From Chrysomallon squamiferum (lineage: Eukaryota; Mollusca; Gastropoda; Neomphalida; Peltospiridae), in NCBI GenBank assembly GCA_012295275.1, contig CM022665.1, positions 6,507,476 through 6,571,475 on the forward strand: a stretch of 64,000 nt of DNA. Direction: 5' to 3'. Made by a program: the position numbers and the translations under genes. The notes below the pieces were generated by a model. The model did not search any database, had not been told where the DNA came from, and saw only the letters and a list, made by a program, of their open reading frames with translations. The stretch's first letter is position 1. Each line of letters opens with the position of its first letter. Of the stretch, positions 25,701-39,528 are shown in pieces.

Positions 25701-27773
25701 ATGTTTCTGCTGTTTTGTTTGACACTAAGTGTGCTCGTTGATTTAACCATTGCTCAAGGTCATGCACCTGGTGTACCTCCCACACAACACCAACAACACC
25801 AGCAACACCAGCAACACCAACAACACCAGCAACACCAACAACATCACCAACAGCAACAGCCACCAGTAATGCAGCAAGATAATGCCAACACACAACAAAT
25901 GCATCAGCAGCCTCCAGGTGATGTCCATCATGGTCATGGACATGGCAGTCCTGGAGAATCTCTTGATTTTCAGTCAGAGGTTCATAATAGAGAGTGAGTT
26001 TTGTTTTAAGATCTGGTGATGTGAATGAAGGTTATTTTGAATCATTTTAAGCAACATATTTTTACTATTTATATTAAGGACGTATACTCTATGCTAATTA
26101 TAAAATGTCTAAACAAAATGTTGTGTTATTAAACTAAAATAAAAGTAAAGGCCTTAATATTTGTTCTAATCTAGTGAATCATAGATTATTACTGTATACT
26201 AAGAATATACGACATGGCTGGAATTTACTGTGTTCAAAATTGTTGACAGTTTTTGGCTATATGTAAGTGAAACTGCTCTGATACATCAAAGAGTTCTTTT
26301 ATCAACAAAAATAATTATTTTATAAACAACTGACAGAAAAGCATAACTGTGTCCTTTTATTAATGACTGATGGTATTGGGAAATAGCCCATTGGTGCACT
26401 AAGAACATCAATGATGACCAAGACCATCATGCTAATTGCTGAAGCTGACCAGATAGTATAAATATTCTAAAGAATAATAACAACAACAATAACAAAATAA
26501 TTAAAGCAATTTCTCAATTTCTGATTGACAAAACTGTCTTTACTTTTATTTATTTTTTTAATTTATTAATTACATCTGTTATTTTGTGTTTATTTAGACA
26601 TATAAAGGAGCATTTAGAGAATGTTATAGACAAGAATAAAGATGAAATGACCGATGAAGAACTAGAGTTCCACTATTTTAAAATGCATGACTATGACAAC
26701 AACAATAAACTTGATGGTGTAGAGATTGGCAAGGCTCTTACTCATTACCACGGAAGTAAGTTTTTAAAATATTAAACCTATACTTACAACAAGATTTATA
26801 TTTTGAAATGATTAAAAATTATTTATTTGAAAAATCATTCAGATAATAGCTATGTTTTTGTATTAATAAAGGTTAAATGCTGTTGATTCCAAAGTTATTC
26901 AGTATTTTATTAGACACACTATTTATTCATTTTATTTAATGATTTATATACCTGTTCATATTAACTAGTTCCGGTGTGTACAAACATACACATAAGACAG
27001 TAACTTGTAATTATAAAAAATATTAGACAAATATTCTTGTTAAGAAATGGTACTTGTAAAATTGTGAATCTGTTATGAAACAAGTGCAGTAACTAAAATA
27101 ATTGTCATCAACCACATTATAATCTATCAAAAATAAAAATAAAATAGTAAATATTGTAAATTTGTAAACTAATTACTAAAATTTATTAATTATTTCACAT
27201 GAATAATTTTTAATATTAGTTATTATCCATTATTTTAGTTTAATATTTTGAAGTAGACACTGTTAGAAATTAACCATAATTAAATCTTTATTACTTAACA
27301 TAGTGTTTGATTGTTACTGCATAAAGCTTTTAAGTAACTTGTATGAGTATATAACTATATATATATAATGAAAAGTACAAAATATTACTGGTTCACCTGA
27401 TATGCTTTACTGATATTTTATTTTATTTAATTTTAATTTTTGTTTGTTTTGAGAATACCAAGTTGATGTTATCCATTATTTTATGCCATACATATAAATA
27501 CATCTGTATTTTTATCTAAACTTTTTTTTTTTTTTTTTTTTTTTGTCAGTTGATAATGACAAAGGTGAGTTTCTGTTATTTTTTTCCTGCTTTAAATTTT
27601 TTATACCATATTTTTTTAATATTATTTAATTTACATAGTTGTTGATGTTTTCACAAGTTAACATGATATTGTGGTCATTGTTTTTGGAATAGACAGTTAG
27701 GAAAATAAGTTATTATTAATTAACTTTTTTTAAGATTATTGTAATTTTATTAAATTTCAACAGCACCTTATGT

Positions 27774-27827
<54 letters not shown>

Positions 27828-28157
27828 ATATTTATATGTCTATACATATTCCATAAATGTAAATTTATATTTCTTATATTAAGTAATTAATTTCTTGGTT
27901 AATGGTGCATAATATATATTTTTTTAAAACTCTTTCGAGATATTAAAAAAAAACCATTAAAGAATTTGACTTTTACTTTCCTTCAGATTTAGAAAGTATA
28001 AAAATTTATACTAAGATTTATATACAGTTTTGATGTTCATTAAAATAGTATTTAACTTGTCCCTGTTGATGAGGATTTATACTTGTTTATATGGACTCAG
28101 GTTTATATGCATGCTTGTATGTTTATACTAACCTTGTCAACTGTCTTTTAAAATAAC

Positions 28158-28188
<31 letters not shown>

Positions 28189-30788
28189 TACATGTTTTTA
28201 TTAAAAGACCATGAATTACATTCTTATATAGAGAAAACAATTGTGTTTATTAAAAATAATCTTTGTAATATTATTTTTATTTTTATTATTTTAAAATACA
28301 CAGTTCTTTTTATGTAATTGTCTGTTTTTGATGATATAATTATTAAAATAAATATTAATTTAAAAAAAGTATATTAATAAAACATTTAATATGTGTATTT
28401 GTTTCTTTCAAATTTTGTAGCTTCTCTTTCTTTTTCCTTTTTTATATCATGGACTACTTTTTAAAATCTTTAATACATCATTCCCATATGTCTAGACATT
28501 TTTATGTAGAATTTTAATTCCTGCTTTTATCTTTAACCTTTTTTTTTTTTTTTGTTTCTTGACATGAAATGTTTAAATAAATAAATTTTATTGTCTTTTT
28601 CTGTATGTAAAAATGGTTGGAAACACATGGTTAATGCAAAAGTTTTGAAATACGTTACAGTCAGAGCAAAGATAAATTAACATTTTTGACTAAACATTGT
28701 AAATTATGATCTTTCACAAAACCAGACAATGTAAAATCAAAATATTCTGCAACTTTCAGAAAAAAATGTAATTGTTGTATATATCATTTTCCAAAAACAA
28801 GCACTAAAACAAATCCTAAAAATATTAAATATTATTAATTTAAAAATCATATTTTTTTTAATAATTACAGTTTATACAGAAAAATGAAATAAACACTTTG
28901 TTTGTTATATTAATGCATTATTTCATTTTAACAGCAGCGATGTTTAGTTCAGATTTATATTTTGGCAATAATCACAGGGAACTGTTCAAAAGAATTACTG
29001 ATAAGAGTTATGCCCCTTGCTTTAAACATGTAAGGAATATGTTTTTTGAGGTTTGCCCTTTCCTTGACATAAAAAACATCCAGATTACATAGCTAATTTA
29101 TTATCATGTAGATCTTTAATAAACTTTAAAAAAATCTTTATGTATTATAATATAATCTTGACTGATATGTGTATTTTATTTTGAGCTAGCATGTATCCTT
29201 TATTGTTATAGTTGAAAATATATCAATAATGTACTCAGTCCCTCAGTTAATATTTTCATTCTGTATATGAAAAGACATCATCTTGGAAACTGTTATTTCA
29301 TGCTTTGTTGTTAACAAAGATTGTTTGCAATAACCAAATATAATAACAGGTTGGAAGTACACCAAATGTCAGCTGTATCTCTAGCTATAGCCAGAATACC
29401 AGTCAAATAGAATTTATGGAATATAAATACAGACAGTTTTCATGTTTTATTTTTTCAAATTAAGAAAAGGCTGAGTTATATATTAATTGCTATTGAATAT
29501 AGCTAAAGTTAAAATATTAATTATGTTAAATATACAATTATCACATTCTTACAAAATAGTAATAACATTCTGTTTATAAAAACACACACACTGTTCCTAG
29601 AAAATTACATACATATTTTGAAAGATACATTTATATATTGCTGATTTAATGCAAACAGTATACCTTAACAATTTAATAAAGAGCTGCAGAAAATAAATTA
29701 TGACTCACTCTATCTTATGTTTTTAATTCTCTACAAAACATATAAATATATTGATTATTTATCATCTTATATGTAAAGTTTACATAGAAGAAATTCATAA
29801 TATTTTTACTTTTTTATTTAATGAACATTTTTAATCTCTTAGATTTGAAAACTGTGTACACTGAAATAATTTATTGTAACCATCTGTATATAAAAATATT
29901 TATTTATTTATTATTATCATTTTAATTATTATTTTAATCTGTCATGGATCAATTAAGATGACAGCTGAAACAGATCATGTTTATACTGTGTACACTAAAA
30001 TAATTAAATGCATAATATGTTGATATTTAAGATACAGGATATCAAAGTAAATTCATACCATTGTATTTGGTTAGATTTATATGCTGTATTTATGAAAGAG
30101 TGCAAATATTTTAATTCAGTGTTAAATATAATTCCTCATTAAAGCCATGCAAAATTAATCAATTTATTAAAAGATTTTACTTTCACTTACTGTTTTATGT
30201 ATATCTAATATATAAACTAATGTATACACAAACATTTTAAATTTCCTTTTTTACATGTTTTTTTTTATGTAAATGATTTTTTAAATAATATGTTTTAAAT
30301 TTAAATGTTTATAGACATATATCTTTCTTCTCAAGTTGTAGTTGTCATTTCTCACTTCTGCTCATAAGATTATTTATAATCAAACTGATGAAGTCAAGAT
30401 TTCTTCTTCCAAATTTCCAAAACTGTTGTTTAAAAGTAAGCACATGATTTCAGAAAGAAAGAAAAAAAAAAAAAAGGATTTATGGCAGTAATTAATTTTT
30501 TATATGACTTTTATTAAAAGACTAAATGAGGCCTGACTGTATGGAAGCACTAATTACGATTACATTGTAATTCGCCACTGATTGAATGTCTCACCATGCA
30601 TATTTAACTGTTAGCACCAGCCTTTCCTCCTGGGATTCCACTGTCCCTGCCCCCATCATTGCACACCCCAGGATGTCGCTATTTCAATTACTGTTCAACA
30701 AAGATGTTTGGAGGTTTGTCTTCACACTCTGACAGTTCTCACCCAGAGGGCAAACACAGAGCTGTGAAGTCAGTCTGCTTCATTCTTA

Positions 30789-30827
<39 letters not shown>

Positions 30828-32604
30828 ATGTGAGCAGAGTTTCACAGGAGTCTCCAAATGGTACATGAAGAGCTTTTTGTGTAAAGGTTATCAGTATTTT
30901 ATAGAAGAGCTGTTCAGAAAGTGTATATGCATTAGAGTTCCCTCAGCTCTTGGAACTGACAGAAAAGTTAATTTAATTACATCTGGAAATGGATGTTAGC
31001 CCTGGCTATTTGTAGTTGCGTGTTTGGTTGACGCCAGATGGCATGTTAGTCTCATGTAATGCACTGGTTTTCAAGAGGTGCTATTTTCTTGCCATAGGCC
31101 TAATGACAGAGGCCCTCTCTACACAATAGCTCTGTCCCGAAATGATCGCTGGAATTACAACATCACTAGGAGTGGCTCTCCAATGTTAAAATCTCCATTA
31201 GACGTAATCAGGCATGATGAGTTGATCCAAGTCAACTCACAGTCACACTTTGTGTGCTTCATGTTAACAAATTAGTGTTCATGTTAATGAACTTTGTTTG
31301 TTAGAAAGGTGGTCAAAGTCACTAACAAGACATGTTTATATTACAGATTTAATAATACAGCTAATTAGACTAACAGATATCCATTCCACTATCAGCATAT
31401 GGATCTGCATAAAATTAATATTGAGGTTAATAGTTGTAATGTGACCTAATGATTACATTTTTTTTGTTTTTTTGACTGCTTTGACTGAAAGTTTAGTGTT
31501 TGATGAAATTAATAAAAAATGAAAATAGAAATAGAAAAAAACCCTGAAAAAAAACCCAGGAAAAGTCTCAAAAACATTGTTATTTTTTATTGTTGAGATT
31601 TTATCAAATTATTTTCTTGAGCTCTTTTTTTTTTTTTCAATATCTGTTACATACAAATTGTAATAAACTTCACTGTTACTTAATTTTTGATACCTTAGTT
31701 TATCACAGTATTTCAGTGACCTCTGACAAAAATAAAAACAAAATTATTTTTACATTTTTATGATTATTATTATTATCATTATCTTAAATAATGTATATAT
31801 GTTTTGCATGTGGTTATATTGTGCATGTTTATTGTTAATTCATCTTTGTGTTGTTGGTTCATTTTGTAATAATCTGTAGATAAGTTTAATGGTAAAACGG
31901 TTAACTTAGTTTTTCTTTTGTATTGGTTGCTGATGGTTGCTGTTGTTGCTTTTGTTGTTGTGATGTGTAACTCGTATAAAGCATGATATATTCAGTGCTT
32001 GTTTGCATGTTAGTGTGTTGTCAAGTTCTCTTTGAAGGATATGAATACTTGTTACATGTATTTGTCGTATAGATGTCTTGTGATTTTCTGTCATAATTTA
32101 GAAATAGCAGTTAAGCTGAACATAAAATAATTTTTTTTATCTCTTCTTTTTTGTTAAAGTGCAACATCAGAATATAGTTAATATACTGTAAATTTTGACA
32201 TGTCTGTTAAGCAAAAACATTTTTTAAGGGATTTAACATCTAGATCTATGTGAGCTGAAATTTTACAGACAATTGTGGAGGGCGAATGATTTATAGGCCT
32301 AGTAAAAGTTTCTTGAATAACAAAAAAAAAAAAAAAAGAAAATCATTCTGATTACTTCAGATAGTTGCTGATTATGAATATGTTAGTGATAACTGTAATG
32401 ATGTAATGGTTTTAGAAAGTTCATTTAATTTTTTCAGACAATCCCTCAAAAACCGAAGATACAAAAGTATTTTCTGATGATGAAATATCAAATATTGTTG
32501 ATGCAGTTCTCAAGGAGCATGATCAGACTGATGATGGATATATAACATACCATGAATTCAAGCAGGCTCAGAAAAAAGCATCACCACCACCAGTTGAAGT
32601 TTAA
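25701..32604 (+). CDS. MCFD2: MCFD2-like secreted EF-hand protein, isoform ending at the proximal terminal exon
   Basis: In vertebrates MCFD2 is a calcium-binding partner of the ER-Golgi cargo receptor LMAN1. Exons 25701-25993 (coding part), 26598-26755, 27550-27564 and 32438-32604 join in phase: 633 nt, 210 aa plus stop. Residues 1-19 form a signal peptide ([19 protein letters not shown]). A His/Gln repeat follows (about residues 29-53), then a GHGHG stretch. From [13 protein letters not shown] onward it matches MCFD2: [21 protein letters not shown] with EF-hand 1 loop [12 protein letters not shown], then [16 protein letters not shown] and EF-hand 2 loop [12 protein letters not shown]. The tail [10 protein letters not shown] is longer than the human C-terminus. 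Human MCFD2 is about 146 aa; the surplus is mostly the repeat. Acceptor 11 nt upstream of the ATG implies a non-coding first exon. Confidence 0.85.
25785..25862 (+). repeat. Coding His/Gln trinucleotide-type repeat
   Basis: CAACAC/CAGCAACAC units encode repeated H-Q-Q in the MCFD2-like protein just after the signal peptide, ending in a short Q4 run. Synonymous CAA/CAG alternation shows that it is not a fresh pure expansion. Confidence 0.85.
26756..32437 (+). other. Introns of the MCFD2-like gene before the proximal terminal exon
   Basis: Apart from the microexon this 5.7 kb is AT-rich DNA with (TA)n at 27788-27819, (TTA)n at 28157-28188 and a 43-nt T-run near 30791-30826. An island of ordinary base composition spans about 30560-31290; it shows short open frames but no recognised domain. 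Confidence 0.5.
27550..27564 (+). CDS. MCFD2: 15-nt microexon of the MCFD2-like gene
   Basis: Long T-tract and TTTTGTCAG acceptor, then TTGATAATGACAAAG, then a GTGAGT donor. With the single A left from the preceding exon it reads I-D-N-D-K and leaves one G for the next exon. Being 15 nt, it can be skipped without changing frame: the preceding exon joins either terminal exon directly in phase. Confidence 0.65.
32438..32604 (+). CDS. MCFD2: Proximal alternative terminal exon (EF-hand 2a)
   Basis: Acceptor TTTTTTCAG; encodes [16 protein letters not shown].. with EF-hand loop [12 protein letters not shown] and tail [10 protein letters not shown] before TAA. In the loop, position 1 (D), 5 (D), 6 (G), 8 (I) and 12 (E) are standard, but positions 3 and 9 are Thr, where most strong calcium sites have D/N/S and D/E-type ligands. 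No internal donor was seen, so it should end the transcript. Confidence 0.8.
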
Positions 32605-35600
32605 TCCCCACAAGTTAATATATTATTGTGAAACTTTAACCTGTTTAGCACAATTAAGTTTTAACGCATTTAATCCAGATCATATCTGACAATTACAAAA
32701 TCAAATCTGTTTAATTTTAAATTATTTATTTGTTTACTTACTCATATTGTTTTTATTGGGGTTTTTTGTATTTTATTATTATTGTTATTATTATTATTAT
32801 TTAATAATATTTCAAGAGATTTCAGTTAATTTTTAACTGATTGTTACCAAATATTTTTCAAGTGAATTCATTTCTGTAATGGTGCTGGACTTGCTTTTTC
32901 AGTGTTCACTATAATGTAAATGAAAACAATGTTTAGATTAAATTATTTTTTTTAATAATAATTATCATTAATTTGATATTTGTCTTTTACTTTGAAATCA
33001 CCAATTATTTAACATAGTATCTGTGTTAGTACTCCTGTCAGTTCCTTAGCACTTACACTGGGTTTTTTTGTTGTAATTTACATTAATTTCACTGTCCATT
33101 CCATAATACTTACTCTGTTTGTTCATTATATTATTACTACTATGGATACTTACATTGTATGTATTTTGTGTTCTATGTTATTGACAGTCAAAGCATTAAG
33201 GCTTTAAAAGAAATTCAGGCTAATTTTTAATATATATATATTTTTTTTATTATTATTATTATTATTTTTATTTATTTATTTTTATTTTATTTTTTTTTTT
33301 TTTCTAAAATTGATGCAAAAATAAAGATTTTAAATGTGTGAGAAGTGCCAAAATTCTCAATTTCCAGTGGTGCCTGTTAACCTTCTTTTGTGTTATTAAA
33401 CAACAGTTTTATAAAACATACAATTTATTTATTTTCTAAATAATCAAAATTGAAAATTTTAAAGAATCTTCTTCATGAACCCTTTGTTCGCGTCTGGATT
33501 GGGTTTAATGTATATTTAAGACAATATATTATTATATATTTTTTATTATGAGTAATTTGAGGTGTTATTTCAAAAGAAAAAATCAAAATAACAAAACATG
33601 TTTGAAATACTATTAATATTATTTTTTTTTTTTTTTCTGTCACACAAGTTATTGTTTGTTTTAAATTAGCAGTAGTGAGAAATGGTTATAGCAGCAAAAG
33701 CAGTAGGAGATAAACCTTCTAAAATAACATTGTAAAACTTTGATAAATACACAAATATTTCCCTAATTTTTATTATGTTTTTATATGTACAATTTGTTAA
33801 TTTATTTATTTACATCTTACTGTTTTTATTAACATTGTTCCTATAAATGTCTTATATTTAATTTTCTTTTATTTATTTATGTATTTATTTATATGTTTAA
33901 CAGATTTTGAGAAATTTTATAACATTATTAACGATATATTTAAAACACTTCATATTTATGTAAATTTGCCCATAACAATAATGAAAGACATAAACTGGAA
34001 TAAAATGTCAAAAACCTCAGTTATCAAAATGTTGTGAAGATGTTAATTTCAAATCTACATACAAACATGTAATTAACAAAGATATTTTTAAATGATAAAT
34101 GAGGGGCAGGGATTTCAAATACTAAATTCTTTGTTATTTTTGGAGTGTAAGATCTGATCTGTTTGAAATAAAATTTTGACAAGACATGCTGTGAATACAT
34201 GTTTAAATATATGTAATATTAGTGTGCGTATCTATAATTTATATGAATCAATCTCTTAATCTCGTTTTTAATAACTGTTTTATTATTCAAACTTACAAAA
34301 GTGTTTTCAGTGTTTATGTTTTACATGTTATATGCACCAAAATGAACTGAAATATTAAATCGTAATGTTATAAAATATCATTTTTTATTTTCTAATTTTG
34401 CCTGGATGATGTAAATTTGTAATATAAATGGTGCAGATATGTGTGACATCCCTTTAATAGTTTCTTTTTTGATGATTATTATTATTATTATTACTTTTTG
34501 TTGTTGTTGTTACAGTGGAGGTAGCTAGGTGTAACATGTTTGACAAATGTACATTGTTTCAGTTCTCTGGCCATTGGTTAAAACCGACAGAGTGCTTTGA
34601 AAGCAAGAAAGTTGTATTTTTTTATAGGTTTGTGCTCAGAAGTAAATGCTTAATTGACAGATAAATTAGTAAGGCAAACTCAGTTGTTAGTATTTATTTC
34701 CAGTGTATTTTGACATAGTTTAATGTCAATTAGACACATTCAGTTTTGTAGCATATCGGTGATATGAATGTCAAGTATGCTAAAAGAAAAGAAATTGTAC
34801 CAGTCAAATTTATTCAATCAAGAACTGGTAAATAATGTAATATGTATGTGGCCATTCACTTTCTCACCTTGTGGGTGGTTTTCAGTATTTTAAAATTTCA
34901 AATCGTAGTCACAATTTTATTACAGAGCTTAAGAGAATGATTTATATAAGTAGTGGGAACATGGGTTTTTTTTTCATTTTTTTTTTTTTTCATTTAGTGC
35001 ATAATTAAATTTGTTGTAGTATACACTTGTATGTTTAATTGTGTGTTTTAGAAATAAATGTGTACAGAATTAAAACTGAATGGAGATCTGGACATATGAG
35101 GAAGAAGTTTGATTGTTGTTTAACACAAATTTCTGTTCTAAAAAAAACATTTTCATAATTTTTTACATTCAGAAAACAACAACATTAATACATAATGGAA
35201 ATACAGTAGCAGAGACAAAACGTTGTGTATGTTCTTAATTTGGTAAATTATAAGTTTGATATTAAAACAAAATTGTATTCAAATTTAGCATATTCATATA
35301 CACATGTGCTGTTATTTATCCCCCAAAAAAATGATTTTTTTCTGTTATTATTTTATAATTAGTTTTTTGTTGTTTTTTTAATTTGGGATTACAAAACAAT
35401 TAAAGAAAAAACAAATATAATTATTGTAGTCCATGACATTAAGATTGCAGCAGCAATGTTATCAACTTTGACAGACAAAACTAGGAGGTATTATTTACAT
35501 TTAACTTTTTACTAAAAATACTTAAGATTATAAGAACTGTTTGTTTAACAGGTAAAATCCGTTTCAAAATATATCAACAGTAATTTGATTAACATATCTT

Positions 35601-36296
35601 TATATGTTAATTATTTGTTGTGTATTAAAACTTAAAACATTCTTGTTTCAGATTTAACATTCCACTGTTGTTTTGATATATTATCATAATGTTATTAATT
35701 TAATACCTTTACTAGTTATATATTTCTTTTAATTTTATTTTAAAATATTTCGTTTTAGTTCCTCTTTTAGTTGTATTATATTTAACACATTTTTATTTTT
35801 AATTTAAAAAAAATATTACCAGCACTAATATGTTCTTGTTTTGTGATGTCACAATCATATACAGTCAGCACAATATTTCTAGTCAAGAATCTGTCATCAA
35901 GTTTTTACATTTTTTATGCAGTAATTTACTTAGTATTTGTAGTTGATTATGATATATATTTGTTACAATCTTTATGAATTAAAAACAACTAAATTTTAGT
36001 TTAAAACAAAAATCATGAACTGGTATAAATAAGTTGTTTATTTTTAATCTGATTAATTCAGAGACTAATTATTGCAAGTAGCATCCTAGACAGTTTTAGG
36101 GTATTGAACCTCCAGGAGAACCTGGCCATCATGAATTATATAGTTTTATTTAGCTTTGAAAAAAAAGAAAAAAATTAAAATTACATTTAATTAAAATTAA
36201 TCTCACACTAGTCTAGAATAAATGTGCTCTTTATCATTAGACTTCAATTTTTTTATGATAGATATTGAAAACAAAAATGACGGGATTTTAATTCAT

Positions 36297-36337
<41 letters not shown>

Positions 36338-37673
36338 ATTTTTTATTATTTAACCCAGTTACATTTTTATATTAATCTTGTTCAACTGTATTTAATTTTA
36401 CAGAAACAAATCTTTGTGTAAGATTTGGTATTTTTCTCTGATAGTAAGAATTGAGATGATGTCCTATAAGGGACTCTAACTAAGTGAAAGCTCAGCAGAT
36501 ATTTGGACTGTTACAACTGCTCTCTAGAGAATGATTATTACACTCCCAGTGACCACTGATATCACTTTTCACCCAAAGTGTCTCAGATCTGTGTTGTTTA
36601 AAATTATAAGCACTTACAAGCAGAGTTACGGAAATAATTTGTCAAAAGGAAAAGTTAAAATTGATATTTGAAAATAATTCTGTTAATATCAGCAGTCAAG
36701 TTCACTGATCGTGTTTCAATGATTTATTCATTAAGATGTGAAGGTTTTACACTGTTAATGCATTAACAGTATGACAATGTAGATTCCTAGAATTTTGTAT
36801 TTAACTGTGTTAAAATATATACTTACAACAACTGGGGTTTATTTTAAATTCAAACTGTGAAAAAGGTTTATATTTAGTTTAGAAATCCTGTATCACTACT
36901 TTAGAAATCCATTTGAAGTAAGTTGTTTATAGCCACTGTTTTCTGTGTGTTGTTCGTTATTGGTGTTAGGGTGTTTTTGTTATAACTTGATGGTGAAAGG
37001 GCATTTTCTAGTTCAGAAGATAATTTTTCTCTTCAGTAATATGGTTTTGTAATTTTCAACTACAAGACATATATATATTTTTTTCTTTTTTATATGTAAA
37101 AAAAAATATTTATAATCAAAATGATTTACTTTTGTCAGTAAGAATTTTATCTTGGATGCTTTAAAAGTATCTGATTTTAAATATCTGTGTCTAATATGAC
37201 ATGAAATCAAATGACTACAGTGTGATGCGTCACTGTTCTGACAATGAACTATATTTGATAATCACCCTGAAAACCTTGTGTTGCCAAATAACACTTAACA
37301 AATAAATATTTTCACATTGTTGTCATTGTAGTTTTTATTTAGAAATTGTTCGAACTTAATTATCAGATGAAGTGATGTCTGTTCTGCTTTTCAGTGAAGA
37401 AGAGATTGTCGAAAACAAAAACAGATGTTACGAAGATAAAAAGATAGATTCTAAACAGTCTCACACACACACACACACACTTAATATGTACAAACAGATG
37501 TGTACATAAATGTACACACATAAAATTAGGAATGTTAATATTTAAAGTATAAATCATGTTGGGTATTGTTTTTATTAATAACCTCCATACAGGCAGATTT
37601 TGGATATACTGAGTCTGTTTTTTCATTGTATGCAAATCAACATTAATAGGCACAGTTAACTGCTGACACATCT

Positions 37674-37704
<31 letters not shown>

Positions 37705-38142
37705 ATATGTATGTATTAGCTGACAAATAGATTTCAATATAGAATTTATTTTAATAGAATAAATGGATTCTTGAAGTGATTTCTATACAAGTTGAGAGAA
37801 AGAAAAATCACACCCATTATTCCACTAGATACTGCTTTCAGTTAAACTAGATAGGTTTTTTTTTATTTATATGCATATATATACATACAGATACACATAC
37901 ACACACACAGATGAAGAAAAATATATTTTATCTTTGACAGATCAAACATACAGGAAATTATGATTTTTGATAAATCAAACACATATAGGAGAAAAAACTA
38001 AACATAATATGATCTGACAGATCTAACATAATCATTTGTGAGAAAATACGTAACACTCAGGTGATCTGAGTTTGTGAGTCACGGAACTAAGACAAGCAAT
38101 TTCCCATTCTTACTATGAATATTTTGGGCTCTGCAGGAAATG

Positions 38143-38173
<31 letters not shown>

Positions 38174-38629
38174 ATAAATGGTCCCTTGCTGCCCATTTAC
38201 AATATTAATATTTAAAAAAAATGAGTTAAAGCATGGATAAAGATGTGTTAAAAACTATAAACACAAGTAACACATTTTCTGCAGTTTAGACTATGGTATA
38301 CTTTACAATCTATGTTGTTGTGTTTTTTTACCTCACAGTGGCACCTTACAAGCTTTATATATTAACGATCCTAAATATTCTGTCATTGCAATTTTGTTTC
38401 TATTAATATTTGACTGATTAAAAAGATAAAAATCATTATTATTTTTATTCAAATGTTAATCTTCACTATAGCCGATTTGTTTTTGAGTGTATTTTTGAGG
38501 GGTTTTTTAATAGGGTTTTTTTTTTTTTTTTTTTTTTTTTCTGTTTAGGCTTGAGAATTACACTTTAGAACAATTATGCATGACTAATTTTCATCTTAAC
38601 TTGGCAAAAATAATTTTATTTACATTCAG
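32605..38629 (+). other. Proximal 3' UTR and intron leading to the distal terminal exon
   Basis: AT-rich. Candidate polyadenylation signal AATAAA at 33320-33325, about 720 nt after the proximal stop, preceded by TTA/TTTA repeats. (TA)n at 36303-36333, (CA)n at 37462-37480, (GT)n at 37682-37703 and 38142-38172, and a T-run at 38517-38540 just before the distal exon. No further coding exon recognised. Confidence 0.5.
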
Positions 38630-38814
38630 ATGACAATAAAAAAATACCTACAGCATCAGATGTCACAATTTCTGGCAGTGTTGATGAAATACTAAAACAG
38701 TACGACATTAACGATGATGGCTACATCGAATACGCTGAATTTATAACAGCTCAAAAACGGGAACAAACGGGGAAGGACGGGGTAACAGAGGAGAACGGAC
38801 CAACCGTTCGGTGA
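38630..38814 (+). CDS. MCFD2: Distal alternative terminal exon (EF-hand 2b)
   Basis: Acceptor TTACATTCAG with the same phase as the proximal exon, 6 kb further on. It encodes D-DNKKIPTASDVT.., SVDEILKQY, the fully canonical EF loop DINDDGYIEYAE and tail FITAQKREQTGKDG..NGPTVR before TGA. Using it instead of the proximal exon gives a 216-aa protein. It aligns with the proximal exon across the whole EF-hand (ILKQYD/VLKEHD; DDGYI.Y.EF..AQK), so the two look like a tandem exon duplication. No second set of upstream exons lies between them. Expression is untested. Confidence 0.75.
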
Positions 38815-39127
38815 ATGTGTTTGTGAGGTTTGTTATTAATATTTCAAAATTTAATTCACGTTATTTTTCATTATCGTTTTAAGAATTAGATCTATTAATT
38901 TTTTTTAACATCTAACTCTACTTTTCTTTATTTATTCATTTTCTGTTTCTTTCTGTCTATTGTTTTTTTATTTTTTATTATTATTATTATTTTTTTTATC
39001 TTTTCATCCTTTCAGATTTTTCATGGTCCTTAATATTTGTTTAGATATTAGAAATTTTGAAACTGGAAATTATCTCTATTTATTATTTTCTTTTTTCTTT
39101 CTTTATTTCTTTATAATTTTTTAAATA

Positions 39128-39180
<53 letters not shown>

Positions 39181-39482
39181 TTAAATATAAATATATTCAT
39201 GTATTTTGTTCTAACTTTTTACTTTATATTAATATCATTATTATTATTATCCGGTTCGTTTTTTTTTTGTTTTTTTTCAGATCCAATATAATATTATGCA
39301 TGAGGAAAACACATTGGAATAATTTATCTATTTACAATTACCTTTTTATCTATATGTTTGAGTGAGTGTTATGTTCGTGTAAATGTTATATGCCCTACAA
39401 ACTAACATATCCAAACATAAACATGGATTTGTAGAACTATATATATTGTTTGTGCTCTTTTTCATTTCATTTTGACTAATTA

Positions 39483-39528
<46 letters not shown>

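Noticed and set aside
32605-38629. A complete second MCFD2-like gene feeding the distal EF-hand exon
   Set aside because: No signal-peptide exon or EF-hand 1 exon was found between the two terminal exons, and the distal exon starts in the phase left by the upstream gene.
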